Assembly (NCBI GenBank): GCA_004352715.1
Contig: SCFE01000023.1
Location: 2,450,796-2,514,795 of the forward strand
Length of the DNA: 64,000 bases
Reading direction: 5' to 3'
Source: Hofstenia miamia
Taxonomy: Eukaryota; Xenacoelomorpha; Acoela
In this document: piece by piece, positions 10,904-21,575 of the stretch
Layout of the letters: every line of letters begins with the position of its first letter
Position numbering within the stretch: position 1 is the stretch's first letter
Translations under genes and position numbers: made by a program
The notes under the pieces: generated by a model
Seen by the model: the letters and a program-made list of their open reading frames with translations, nothing else
What the model was told of the DNA's origin: nothing
The model's database searches: none

Positions 10904-11903
10904 NNNNNNNNNNNNNNNNNNNNNNNNNNNNNNNNNNNNNNNNNNNNNNNNNNNNNNNNNNNNNNNNNNNNNNNNNNNNNNNNNNNNNNNNNNNNNNNNN
11001 NNNNNNNNNNNNNNNNNNNNNNNNNNNNNNNNNNNNNNNNNNNNNNNNNNNNNNNNNNNNNNNNNNNNNNNNNNNNNNNNNNNNNNNNNNNNNNNNNNNN
11101 NNNNNNNNNNNNNNNNNNNNNNNNNNNNNNNNNNNNNNNNNNNNNNNNNNNNNNNNNNNNNNNNNNNNNNNNNNNNNNNNNNNNNNNNNNNNNNNNNNNN
11201 NNNNNNNNNNNNNNNNNNNNNNNNNNNNNNNNNNNNNNNNNNNNNNNNNNNNNNNNNNNNNNNNNNNNNNNNNNNNNNNNNNNNNNNNNNNNNNNNNNNN
11301 NNNNNNNNNNNNNNNNNNNNNNNNNNNNNNNNNNNNNNNNNNNNNNNNNNNNNNNNNNNNNNNNNNNNNNNNNNNNNNNNNNNNNNNNNNNNNNNNNNNN
11401 NNNNNNNNNNNNNNNNNNNNNNNNNNNNNNNNNNNNNNNNNNNNNNNNNNNNNNNNNNNNNNNNNNNNNNNNNNNNNNNNNNNNNNNNNNNNNNNNNNNN
11501 NNNNNNNNNNNNNNNNNNNNNNNNNNNNNNNNNNNNNNNNNNNNNNNNNNNNNNNNNNNNNNNNNNNNNNNNNNNNNNNNNNNNNNNNNNNNNNNNNNNN
11601 NNNNNNNNNNNNNNNNNNNNNNNNNNNNNNNNNNNNNNNNNNNNNNNNNNNNNNNNNNNNNNNNNNNNNNNNNNNNNNNNNNNNNNNNNNNNNNNNNNNN
11701 NNNNNNNNNNNNNNNNNNNNNNNNNNNNNNNNNNNNNNNNNNNNNNNNNNNNNNNNNNNNNNNNNNNNNNNNNNNNNNNNNNNNNNNNNNNNNNNNNNNN
11801 NNNNNNNNNNNNNNNNNNNNNNNNNNNNNNNNNNNNNNNNNNNNNNNNNNNNNNNNNNNNNNNNNNNNNNNNNNNNNNNNNNNNNNNNNNNNNNNNNNNN
11901 NNN
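10904..11903. other. Assembly gap of exactly 1000 N
   Basis: Default-size gap 43 bp beyond the end of repeat R. Confidence 0.99.
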
Positions 11904-12074
11904 AAATCATCAAAAATAATTACTGTTCTTAACATAATTTTCAGATATCACATTTTTCTGAGTATTCATTGAAAAATTCAACCTGATTCATTTGGAGAAT
12001 TATTTCTAATCTATAGATTTTTACCTATTTACAACGTAGGAACTTACATTTTTTATATTAAAAGCTAATGTTTA

Positions 12075-12480
12075 TGAAATGTATTAATTTATCAAACATA
12101 AAAACCAGTACATGTAGAAAAAGAGTGAAAGCACAACTATACATTCTCTATTTACTAAACTGTAATACAATAGCAATGGAAGCTGGTGGTGGAGTTGTAC
12201 ATAACTCGTCAAATAGATTGCCAAGTGAACCAGATACTAATGTTTCAACAGACATAAGAATTTGCGTAGAATAAAAATAATGATTTTATCTGATAATTTG
12301 GGTGAATATATAGATTGTCTTTTTTAATCAGTCAACACATTATGACGTCAGTAAAACACCATTGGCAATATCCATGGCGTCTTAGGTCAAAGGCCACCCC
12401 TCTCGACCAATCAGAAAAAAGTGTAAAGGCCTACGACCCACTTCTCGACCAATCAGAAAAAAGTGTTACGGGCGTCACTT
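12075..12480 (-). mobile_element. Terminal part of element Y (copy 2)
   Basis: From about 12105 this matches the DNA at 36415-37010 (the shared word GTACATGTAGAAAAAG, then GAGGCTGGTGGTGGAG-like DNA), but lacks about 310 bp present there (roughly 36485-36795). It ends in the CRE/DR1/CCAAT module that also ends the copy at 55.4 kb. Short coding-like stretches occur (AGGGVVHNSSNRLPSEPD on the plus strand) but I do not recognise a protein. The shared outer boundary lies close to the GTAACAC word (minus strand) near 12472. Confidence 0.6.
12343..12456. promoter_or_regulatory. CRE + DR1 + two CCAAT (NF-Y) sites in element Y end, copy 2
   Basis: A perfect TGACGTCA (CRE, 12343-12350), AGGTCA-A-AGGCCA (DR1-type nuclear receptor site, 12384-12396), and two GACCAATCAG words (12405-12414 and 12447-12456), each matching the NF-Y consensus RRCCAATCRG and set 42 bp apart. 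The same arrangement, inverted, is at 55409-55522. Binding and promoter activity are inference from consensus matches. Confidence 0.55.
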
Positions 12481-12817
12481 GAATCTATACTACTTATCAC
12501 AATGCTAACGTTTTTTTTATTATTTCTCTACGTTTTGTTTAATTGATTATCTATTTTTCTAAAAGAAAAATTTTATGCAACTAGCCGATAATTTCAAAAA
12601 GATTTGAGCCATACAATACAGAAAATTACAGTAATTACATTATTATACTGAAGCTTACTATTTCAAATAATTTTGAATGATGAAGTTCCACTTCATGTGG
12701 GGACAAAATGCAAAATCATCCAGACCCTGAGTCAGTGAGCCCTACCTACACTACTTAGACTTTTTAAGAGAGCTTTGTATCATTTTGTATCATATTAGGC
12801 TCAGCTTTACTGTCTTT

Positions 12818-13050
12818 CAGGGGCGTACCCAGGGGGACATCATTTTTATTCCCCAATGCGGGGCGAAGCCCAGCGAAAATTTTTGAAAATATACAGAAAA
12901 TAGACCCTAAAAAATGCATTTCACAATCCTAGATTTNTTTAAATTTTTAAATTTTTCAGGAAAAATTTTTTGATTTATCCAGTGAAAATAAATTTGGAAA
13001 CCTGACGGGGGGGGACATTCCACCATGTCCCCCCCCTGGGTACGCCACTG
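12818..13050. mobile_element. Complete hAT-type MITE with 8-bp target duplication
   Basis: A 233-bp element with ends CAGGGGCGTACCCAGG and, inverted, CCTGGGTACGCCACTG, flanked by a perfect 8-bp duplication CTGTCTTT (12810-12817 and 13051-13058). CAG...CTG termini with 8-bp duplications are diagnostic of the hAT superfamily. The GC-rich ends carry runs of G and C that form a stable hairpin. It has no ORF and would need a transposase supplied in trans. A single N sits inside at 12937. Confidence 0.9.
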
Positions 13051-13229
13051 CTGTCTTTAAGATTCTTAAATAAAATTCAATTTCTTTGATTATTTAAAAG
13101 AATTATTTTATTAGTAAAATCATTAAAATCTTTAATGATTCTGTAATTTTCTTTAATTTCTTTAATGATTTTGCAGAAAATTGAATTTTCTTTAATGTTG
13201 TTTAAGAAATTTCGACAAGGGTATCCATG

Positions 13230-13870
13230 CTCAAACCAAGATATACTTTTGCTTAATGTAAATTTTAATGTCTTCTTAAAAGCTTGGTTTTTCAATATTT
13301 TTTATTTCTGGAGGTAATGAGTTCCAAGTTCGAATAGTAGTATTAATGAATTATTGTTTCAAAAATTTTTTCCTATGCTTAATGCAGGTAAATTTCTTTG
13401 ATCTGCAATTCTGTTTTTAAAAAACCAATCATTGAAATCCTATTAAAAGGTGGTAATTTCTTGATAACTTTAAAAAATGTCAACATAGTGTTCACGAAAA
13501 AGATAGTTCTAGAAATAAATTGCTTAGTTCTGGAAGAATTCTTCTTTAAAACACTTAGGGCCCATTTTAATTAGACATAGATTTTTTATAAAAAAACATC
13601 TTTTAGATCAGTAAATAGATTTTCATAGCGTAGGTGAATCATAATGAAGGAATGAAAAAGTTTAATTATACCATTGGCTGACAATTGCATTTAGAGCTAC
13701 CTATTGAATTGCAAAATGCATCGATATATTATCGTTGAGTATGCATGCAGGTATCATCGGCATATTAAGATAAGATTGAAATATATTACTATCGTATGGA
13801 TGTCGTAAATATATAAACTGAAAATTTTTCCTTGAGGAACACAATTTTTAATAGGGAGTCAATCAGAAAA
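13230..13870 (-). pseudogene. Non-LTR retrotransposon RT relic, C-terminal half
   Basis: Reading down the minus strand, 13720-13860 corresponds at the DNA level to the YADD-containing region of the relic at 4.16-4.31 kb. Near 13285-13345 the translation reads INTTIRTWNSLPPEI, the typical WNSLP motif after the thumb of jockey/CR1-like RTs, followed by KNQAFKKTLKFTLS at 13240-13295. Frameshifts and stops separate the pieces. This is the 3' half of a dead LINE. Confidence 0.7.
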
Positions 13871-15881
13871 AACATCGTTTACTTTGACTTTGATGTCTAT
13901 GCCTATGAAATTTCTGCTATTGCATTCGTTAAAATAAAATTTAAGGAACTGGACATAACACCTGATTTGATTTTCTGTGCCCATGAACGAATTTTTGAAG
14001 GCAAACTTGATTTGTTAGGCATACGTTTGAGAATTGCTTTTAAAGTTTCAAAGCCTGTTGTAAAGCGGAAACAAAATTGAAGGTTAAAGAAATTTGGCGG
14101 TTTACTTTCATATTAATTGTATGAGTTATTATTGCATCAATGCAGCTCAATTTAGTGTCTTATTATTGCTAATCTCATGAATTACTATCCATTTTGCCTT
14201 TTGATTTTGCAGACAAACGCATTCATTTCTAATGTTGAAGAGGTATCTTGCTTGTTTATAAGCAAAGAAATTCCCATGAGTTCGAAAAATTTTAAAATTT
14301 CTAAATGAAATATTTTTTGTGAATCAATGTTTTACAAATATCAGTATCCAGGTTTATATTTACAGATTTGTTGGAATTGCGTTTGGATTCTTATATTAAT
14401 CATAATCTGTGCAAAATTTGTTGAGATAAAATTCAAAAGTTTCAAAAAAATTTATCACTTTTGTCTCAAGGCATTATTGCATATTTATTTTCAGAACAAG
14501 TCAATGATAATTTCTCTTCTAATTGTTCAATAAGCGGATTTTGCAATTTTTTTGTTGCGACAATAAGATTTACCAACTTCTTTTTAAACTTAATAAGAAC
14601 ATGCAGATATATGTCGACTTAAAAAGTCATCTTCAGTTTCTTTACAAATTATTCCCTCTAAATTTACTAGATTTTACAATAATAATTATAATTTTCTAAA
14701 TTTTAAAAAATGGTAAGTTTGATTTATAAATATAGTCTTTTTTCTGTTCAAACTTGGTTGCAAGGATTATATAAAAATATTCTCAATAATTTTTAAATAA
14801 CTTGATCTTGATGTCTGATGTAATATTTTTGTTTCAAAATTTAGTTCTTATTTACTTAGATGATTAGATATACTAGAACTGGTCTTATGTTCTTTAATTC
14901 TTCTTGATAGTTGTCTTCATCTTCACCAAAGGTACATTTTATTTGATAAATTATATTAGACTTATTGGTTTCTTCGGTTGTAGATTTTAATTTCAATTTC
15001 GTTTGTAGTTTTTCATTGCAATATATAAATCAAACTTTTTTTAATTATTGATAATTTTCATAGTTCTTTGATCATGTTTTCAATGTGGAGTCCTCTATAT
15101 TCGATCTTAAAACAATATTCATAATTAGTTTGATTGTTTCTTGATCTTTTATTTTTAATTAAAATGTCTTCTAATGATTTCCTAATGTATCGATTTATGA
15201 ATTTATTTGGATATTCATTCTTCTTTAATTATATATCAAGTTTTCTTATTTCTTGGTTAATTGTTCTATATATGCTGCAATTGCCAAATATTCGATGAAA
15301 ACATCTTTTAATTAATGATATTTTGTAATTTAAATTGCGAATCTTTAATTGGATTATTAATTTCTACCCATATATTTTTGAAATTTAGCGATAGATTTCT
15401 TTTGACATCATTGCATTGCTTAGTATGAAAAATAAAACACCACCAACCTTTGTTTTACCTAGTGGATTGTTGTGTTTATAATAAAGGCCAGAAATATTTT
15501 TGAATGAACCTTTTTTTTATTGCATTAATCTATATTTCACAAATACATTATTTAAAAAATTAAATTCGAATTCGAAGTACACTTGATAAAAGACGCTAAA
15601 CTAAAAACTGTGTTGTACAAGGGCATGTGTTTAGATTTTCAATGAAATCAAGCCCTTACCCTTTCTCTTAAAATTATTCAGTGTTCCGTTTATTATAGAC
15701 AATGACCTACGTGTAGGTTAAGCATTTTGTTCTTATGCTACACTCTTATATAACATCAAGTTTTGGAAACCATTTGCAAATTTTTATTATTATAAAATCA
15801 AAGTTTCAATATGATAAATATAAATACAAGTAGTACTAATAATAGACATTAGGCCATCCTGTATAAATGAAATGGAAACTA
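13871..15881. other. AT-rich DNA, no gene recognised
   Basis: An 82-codon plus-strand ORF at 13832-14080 begins inside the RT relic and shows no family match. T-rich runs dominate 14080-15540. I see no element termini. Confidence 0.4.
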
Positions 15882-16951
15882 CCTAAATAACAAGCCATTA
15901 ATGAACCGACAAGGAGCCATTGATGGCCTTTATTGCAAAATGACCGCCGGGGAATTAATGGGTCAGTGATGTATTCCCGACAATGACCCATTGATGGGCC
16001 AATAATGGCCCAAAATTGAAAGGATGTTTTGTTTATAAGTGATAATTATAAACATATAAATCTGCCAAATTTAACAAAAATTTTAAATTTTCAAATTAAG
16101 TCCAATTTTGAAATAGTGCTTTTTTAAATCGTAACTTTTTTATATTATAGCTAACTTCAAGGCGTCTAAATATGCATGAATAAATTATTTTAAAAAATCA
16201 CTTAATAGGTATATTATAATTTTTTACAACTTAAAAATTTCAAGAAAGCTTTTTGCAATTCCTTTTTTGTATTGAAAGGATCTAGGAATCAAAACAATGA
16301 AGTGGGTGCTATTTGCAAGCATCTGTTCATTGATTACTGATTACTCAGGTTGCCACTGATGCCGCCAATGGACCATCAATGGGCCACTGGTGGCATCAGT
16401 TATCACATGTGCCACATTTTCCCACCAGCAGTCCACTGATGATGTCCAATATTATATTATGAGTTATAATTCGTAACTTGGTATAAATTGCTTGAGCTAA
16501 GAGCACAGTTGGTAGTGTGTATAGCAAATATCCTAATGATTGAACACTTTGCTGCAAATGATTGAATTCATTATACAGTGCTCATAAAAAAACTACTGAA
16601 GGGTAAATAATTTCATTTTTTATGAAATTTAATTTAATCAGGCAAAATTGTAAATCACTATATTTAGTATTTGGTCGCTAGATGGCAGATCAATCAAGTA
16701 ATGCCATTAATGCGCTATTGTCGGACCATCAATGGTCTAAAACAAACTGATAAATAATACCTTTTGAAATTAAACTTTAATGCAATGCACATATTATATA
16801 CAATAATATAATCATTTCTTTGTAAAATTGTGGAATTTTAAGATTTTTAATACTTTTTGTTTCGTTGGTTATGGTTGGCAAATGAATGGCCACTATTGGC
16901 CATTGATCCCATTAATGTACCATTGGTTATCCGACAATGCTTGCTATTTGG
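15882..16951. mobile_element. Element Z1: palindrome-rich DNA element
   Basis: Both ends carry related terminal inverted repeats (CCTAAATAACAAGC on the left, CCAAATAGCAAGC read from the right). Each end is filled with variants of the self-complementary word CCATTATTGGCC / GGCCAATAATGG, for example at 15970-16010 and 16890-16930; internal copies occur at 16355-16440 and 16720-16735. The inner part is the reverse complement of Z2 at 52.97-55.31 kb. No protein is encoded, so it is non-autonomous. I cannot name the superfamily, and no clear target duplication is visible for this copy. Confidence 0.65.
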
Positions 16952-17451
16952 CTTAAAATCAATGAATAGAAAAAATTAAAGGATTTGACAAAGTCACAAA
17001 GAGCAATAATTCAATTTATTTGAATGGGTGAGTCATGCAAGTTTTTGAAATACCTTACACAAAATCTTTCTTTGCATCTTCAACACTTGTGGTTATAGAA
17101 TGTACACGCCTCACCTGCAAATCGCAGTTTCTATTTGACTTCTGTGTGTAGAATATAATGGCAATATCATTTAGACGAATATTATTTTTTATTCTGGTTA
17201 CTAATTGGAAACCCCTTGCAAGCATACCAACTCATTAAATGTTGAGTGTCATGCTTTTTCAGGTATGTAGTTATGTCATAACGTGTGTAAAATATAGAAG
17301 TGATAGCTTTTTAATACCATAATTCTGATGAGGCAATACGCATGACTTGCCAATAGCAACATTCAATAGTGATTAAAAATCATTTTTTTATTAAATATGA
17401 ATTCAATATAAGCTGTTATATAGATCTGTATTTTGTTTATAATGTTTAACT
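16952..17451. other. No feature seen
   Basis: AT-rich sequence without ORFs or repeats that I can support. Confidence 0.4.
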
Positions 17452-17645
17452 AGAAAAGCACTCGGAGAGCACAGACCTCCCCCGGATCAGCACCAAAATT
17501 TAATGGCTTCCTCCTTGGGCGGAGAAGCACCTCTGGTGAAAATTTGAGATCAATAAATTTATTACTTTTTCCGTAAAGTTGCTAACAGACAAACAGACAA
17601 ACAAACCAACGTTACCAAAAACATAACCTCCTTGGCGGAGGTAAT
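17452..17645 (-). repeat. Widespread short interspersed element with CCTCCGCCAAGGAGG hairpin
   Basis: On the minus strand it starts with a short GC-rich hairpin word (ACCTCCGCCAAGGAGG) and continues GTTATGTTTTTGG, then an alternation of GTTTGTTTGTCTGTTTG and TTACGGAAAAAGTAAT, and ends with GGAGGTCTGTGCTCTCCGAGTG. From memory this sequence type is common in marine invertebrate genomes and yields spurious peptides of the GGYVFGNVGLFVCLSVS kind. It is a repeat, not a gene. Confidence 0.65.
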
Positions 17646-17927
17646 GACTATTTTGGCACATTGAAAACGAACAGCATCTTTTTACTTTCACAGCAGATAA
17701 CTTAACGAGCATTTTTCAATACTAACTGTTGTAATATTTGTCCAGCTTACCAAAGTAAGCTTTTTTGTTGATGAGTATTTGCTGTATCACGTGTTTTTTA
17801 GTTCCTGTCGATGAGTGATCTCATTCTTTCAGTACATTTACGAGATGAATGGAAGGGAAGATGTTATAATAAATGTTGAATTTAGCATTTGAGTGTTACA
17901 AATCGATTTCACCCAATAATTTGAATA

Positions 17928-18008
17928 GTCATTCATTTGGCTCTTATAAGTTGCAACCCGGTAGGTTTGTCATTCATTTGGCTCTTATAAGTTGCAACCC
18001 GGTAGGTT
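17928..18008. repeat. Exact tandem duplication, 41-bp unit, two copies
   Basis: The unit beginning GTCATTCATTTGGCTC occurs at 17928 and again at 17969 without change. It is isolated, with no relation to an element end that I can see. Confidence 0.95.
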
Positions 18009-21000
18009 AAAACAAAGCAAATATGGTATGCGTATCATTGTCATAATGTAAATTAATCTGTAGAGCTTTAGCTCGGAAGTGCTACATAATGGAAACAAAA
18101 TCCGTTCTCTGCATCAATGAATTTTCCATTGTGATGAAAGCAAGCTTAGACATTTTGCTTGCTGACATAGATGAACATTGCTTTGATTTAAATCTGATTT
18201 TAGACTATAATAGTTAGCAGAACAATTTAAAGATTGTACTTGCAGAGTCAGTACAGTACAGACACACTAAGATGTTTGCTGCTTTTCATGCATATAATAT
18301 ATAGTGATAGTATTAAAGCTACTTATGTTTGGAATTCACATGACGCCACTAATATAATAAGTAATGCAACTGTGATTTAATCAAAATAGTCTTGTTTCAT
18401 TTGCCAAATATGCTTTTCATTATAATGTAAGATTTAAGTTCACTACAATCTTCTTAGAGACCCAAATTTCCTATTTTTCAGGACCACATTATTTTTATCT
18501 GGGGTGACTAGGCCGACTCTTGGCTACACCTTTGCTCATGACGTGCATTATTAGGGCATATGCTCTTTAACACTCTTTTGACCGTTTAAGTCACACTGTA
18601 AGCAATGATCAATTCATGAACATACATTAGTGTGATAAGTTTTTGCTAGAAAAACTCATTCATTGGAAAAGGTAAAAATTGTCTCAAAATGAAAAAAAAT
18701 AGTTTAACCCCAATCAACCAATTGTGACTTTAAAGTCACCAACAATTTTGTTCACATTCTCAAACAATTTTCCCCAAAACCTGTTAGCATCAAGTTGGCC
18801 AATAATCCAAGAAAAAAGGAAAATATCACCAAGGCAGGATAGACCATTTGAGATAGAAACCTTTTTTACATTCTGTTGAAAACCCTAGCTAACAAATAGA
18901 GTATCTACGCACTGAATACGATCATAACCCTAACATTTCCATTGCAAGATATCGCGTGATCACCTAGATATTTTTGGATACTATGGAATCAGAATGACCA
19001 TCTGCGTATTTGCTTAATTTTTTTTCAATTTAATACATGTATTCATTTGTGTACATACAGTGTTTCAAAATCTTGCTTGGAAAATATCCAAATTTGCGGA
19101 AAAATTTGTAATACATGAGCTTATCTATATATTTGTATTTTATTTTGCTATTTATAAGCTTTTAGTTGGACCCAAGTGAGCTATGGCCAAACAGTTATTT
19201 TCAGACTTGCCGCTGTGTGAGTCTCTTTGCACAACAACCAACACAACACAGCAACAAAACATTGTTCTGTCACATAACAGGCACAACACAAAACAAAAAT
19301 GTCATTTAATGTATTCGTAAGGTATAATTTTAAATGATATCAATGTTTGTTACATCAAATCTCTTTTAATAACAAATTATAGTAGATTAAATATAATTAC
19401 AGAAAACACAAATGGTCCTTAAGTGTTAAATTTGAATGTATTCAAAGATCTTATAATAAAAATATTTATAGCCATCTCAAAATAATAAAATTAAAAAATA
19501 GAACTTATATTTAAAAATTAATGTGAGTAAAGGAAATATATAATGAACATTAATTTGTAAATTTTCCTATCATCCTAATGAAGTTCAATCTGTCATTAAG
19601 AGTCAAAGCAATATATTTGCTGAAAGGTATAATTAAACTACAAACTAAATTTATAATATATAAAAATAATTAATGTGGTTATTTATGTGGTGAGCTCATT
19701 GTAAGAAATGGACAAATGTGCTTAGCATGTTTGTGTTTCAAACTGTTTAATTGTGAAGCAATTTGTTATCATAACAATTTCACTTAGAAAAACCTCTGAT
19801 CTGCAAAAAACTAAATGGAACAAGTACTAAAATTTTATCAACTGCTCTTAGATTATAGAAATTAATAGGTCAAAGAAAATTTTCATTCGATTCCACCCTA
19901 ACAATATCTTTATTTTCATTACAACTAAAATAATGATATGAGGCTGAACAAAACTCAAACAATAGTGAGGTGCCCAAATGCTTGATAAAGCTATACTAGT
20001 GAAAATTTTTTGCACAACGCAGTAGCTAAAGCCAAGCTGAGCAAACACAGTTTCTGTTTTGAAAATTTTCTTGGTCAAATTTAGAGCGTTTCTACAATTC
20101 TTATGATGTATAACAAATTCAGCTATTTTTGCAAATAATTTTCTGTAGTCGAGGTGAAGGGCAGCAGGGTTATGGCGTCCACCTGCTAATTTCTTTCAAA
20201 TTTTTTGGGGATGTGGAAGGACACAAATGCATTTTACTTAACATTAAAAATTTCTGAAAAGCATCCTGTTTATAAACGAAAAGATTTATTTGAAACATTT
20301 ATATTTGAAGCGTTTGATATTTTGTATACATTTACAAATTTGAATAAGATCTGGCGGTTGAACGAATTTTGATATTTCTGATCAAAAATATTGAATAGAA
20401 CAAATGTAAACCTTTTGAATATATTTACATAAGGCATATAGCTTTATTAAATTTAACCTATAAATATAATTAAATTTCTATACTACAAAATTTAACCTAT
20501 AATTATATTACTATACTAATCCAATATCCCTAATATACCTATTTTTAAAGATTAATTTTGTATTTAGTTAAAGCAAAGTCGGTTGGGTTGAGGATGTATC
20601 AGGTAGAGCTTAGTGAAATTTTCAAATGCTGCTTTTTTCGTTTGGGATTAAATTAAATACTACACTGTGACTAAAAGTAGCTCGAAGTTGTTAAGCTATA
20701 TATATTCTCTGTATTAAAAATTAAAGCAATGTGCAATTCTAACAGAATTCTGCATATACTGTACCTTATACATACCAACACAACTTATTCCACTGATATT
20801 TGACTATATGCTTAGCTTTCTATAAATAAAACTTAATGCAAGAGTCTACTCATAAGAGTGAAAACTCTAAAGTCATAGCAATATTAGTAGATATAACAAT
20901 TGCCCAAAAAACTATGTGTGGGTTGTCATTATCAATATTCCCTGGGATTATTATTCCTTGATTAAATCAAGTTGATTTACATGGCATAAATAACGCAGTA

Positions 21001-21155
21001 ATGAACTTGTTAATGTATTTAAAGATAAAAAATATCATTTAATGATCGTTATTGTGTATCAAATCCAAAATTGTAAATTTTATCTCGCTGAATTTTGTCG
21101 CTCACACAACATGTTGTGTTGTGTATACAGAAAAGAACTTAACATTCTACACAAC
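18009..21155. other. No gene recognised
   Basis: AT-rich DNA. The 76-codon minus-strand ORF at 19848-20078 has no signal I recognise. No element termini, tRNA or long repeat was found. Confidence 0.4.
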
Positions 21156-21164
21156 ACACAACAG

Positions 21165-21256
21165 CATAAGACTGCATATTTTGATATCCCCATCTTCATC
21201 AACACAATTATTGGAATACAGTCCAAGTTCGCCCACATTGCGACAGTTACTCATCA
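21165..21256 (-). CDS. Candidate short internal exon, weak
   Basis: On the minus strand a pyrimidine-containing acceptor (TTTACTTAG) precedes about 92 bp encoding MSNCRNVGELGLYSN then NCVDEDGDIKIC, which is richer in charged and small residues than the surrounding AT-driven translations. The downstream donor is poor (GTCTTA), and the reading frame simply continues into low-complexity codons. It is on the same strand as the cysteine-rich ORF at 24.1-24.5 kb, but no link is shown. Confidence 0.2.
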
Positions 21257-21575
21257 CTAAGTAAACCAATTTAATATGCATGTACTTGATTAAGCCCCGG
21301 AAATAGTATTTTAACGAAATATTCAAATGTAAATAAACGGTCAAATGAATTAATAAGTAACACATTACTAAAAATACATACTGGGAGGTCTTGTCTATTA
21401 TTAACGTCTGTAACATTTGCAACAAATTTATATGGAAAACACATAATGCACCGTATTTTAGAAAATTTAAGAAATTATTGGTAGAAAATTTACTGGCTAT
21501 AATAAGAGAATAATGTGTGGCGAAACTCTTAAGATCAACCGTGCACCATGACTTAACCCTTTTTATTTTTAACAT

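Noticed and set aside
17500-17712. 70-codon ORF with GGYVFGNVGLFVCLSVS
   Set aside because: Translation of the widespread CCTCCGCCAAGGAGG repeat.
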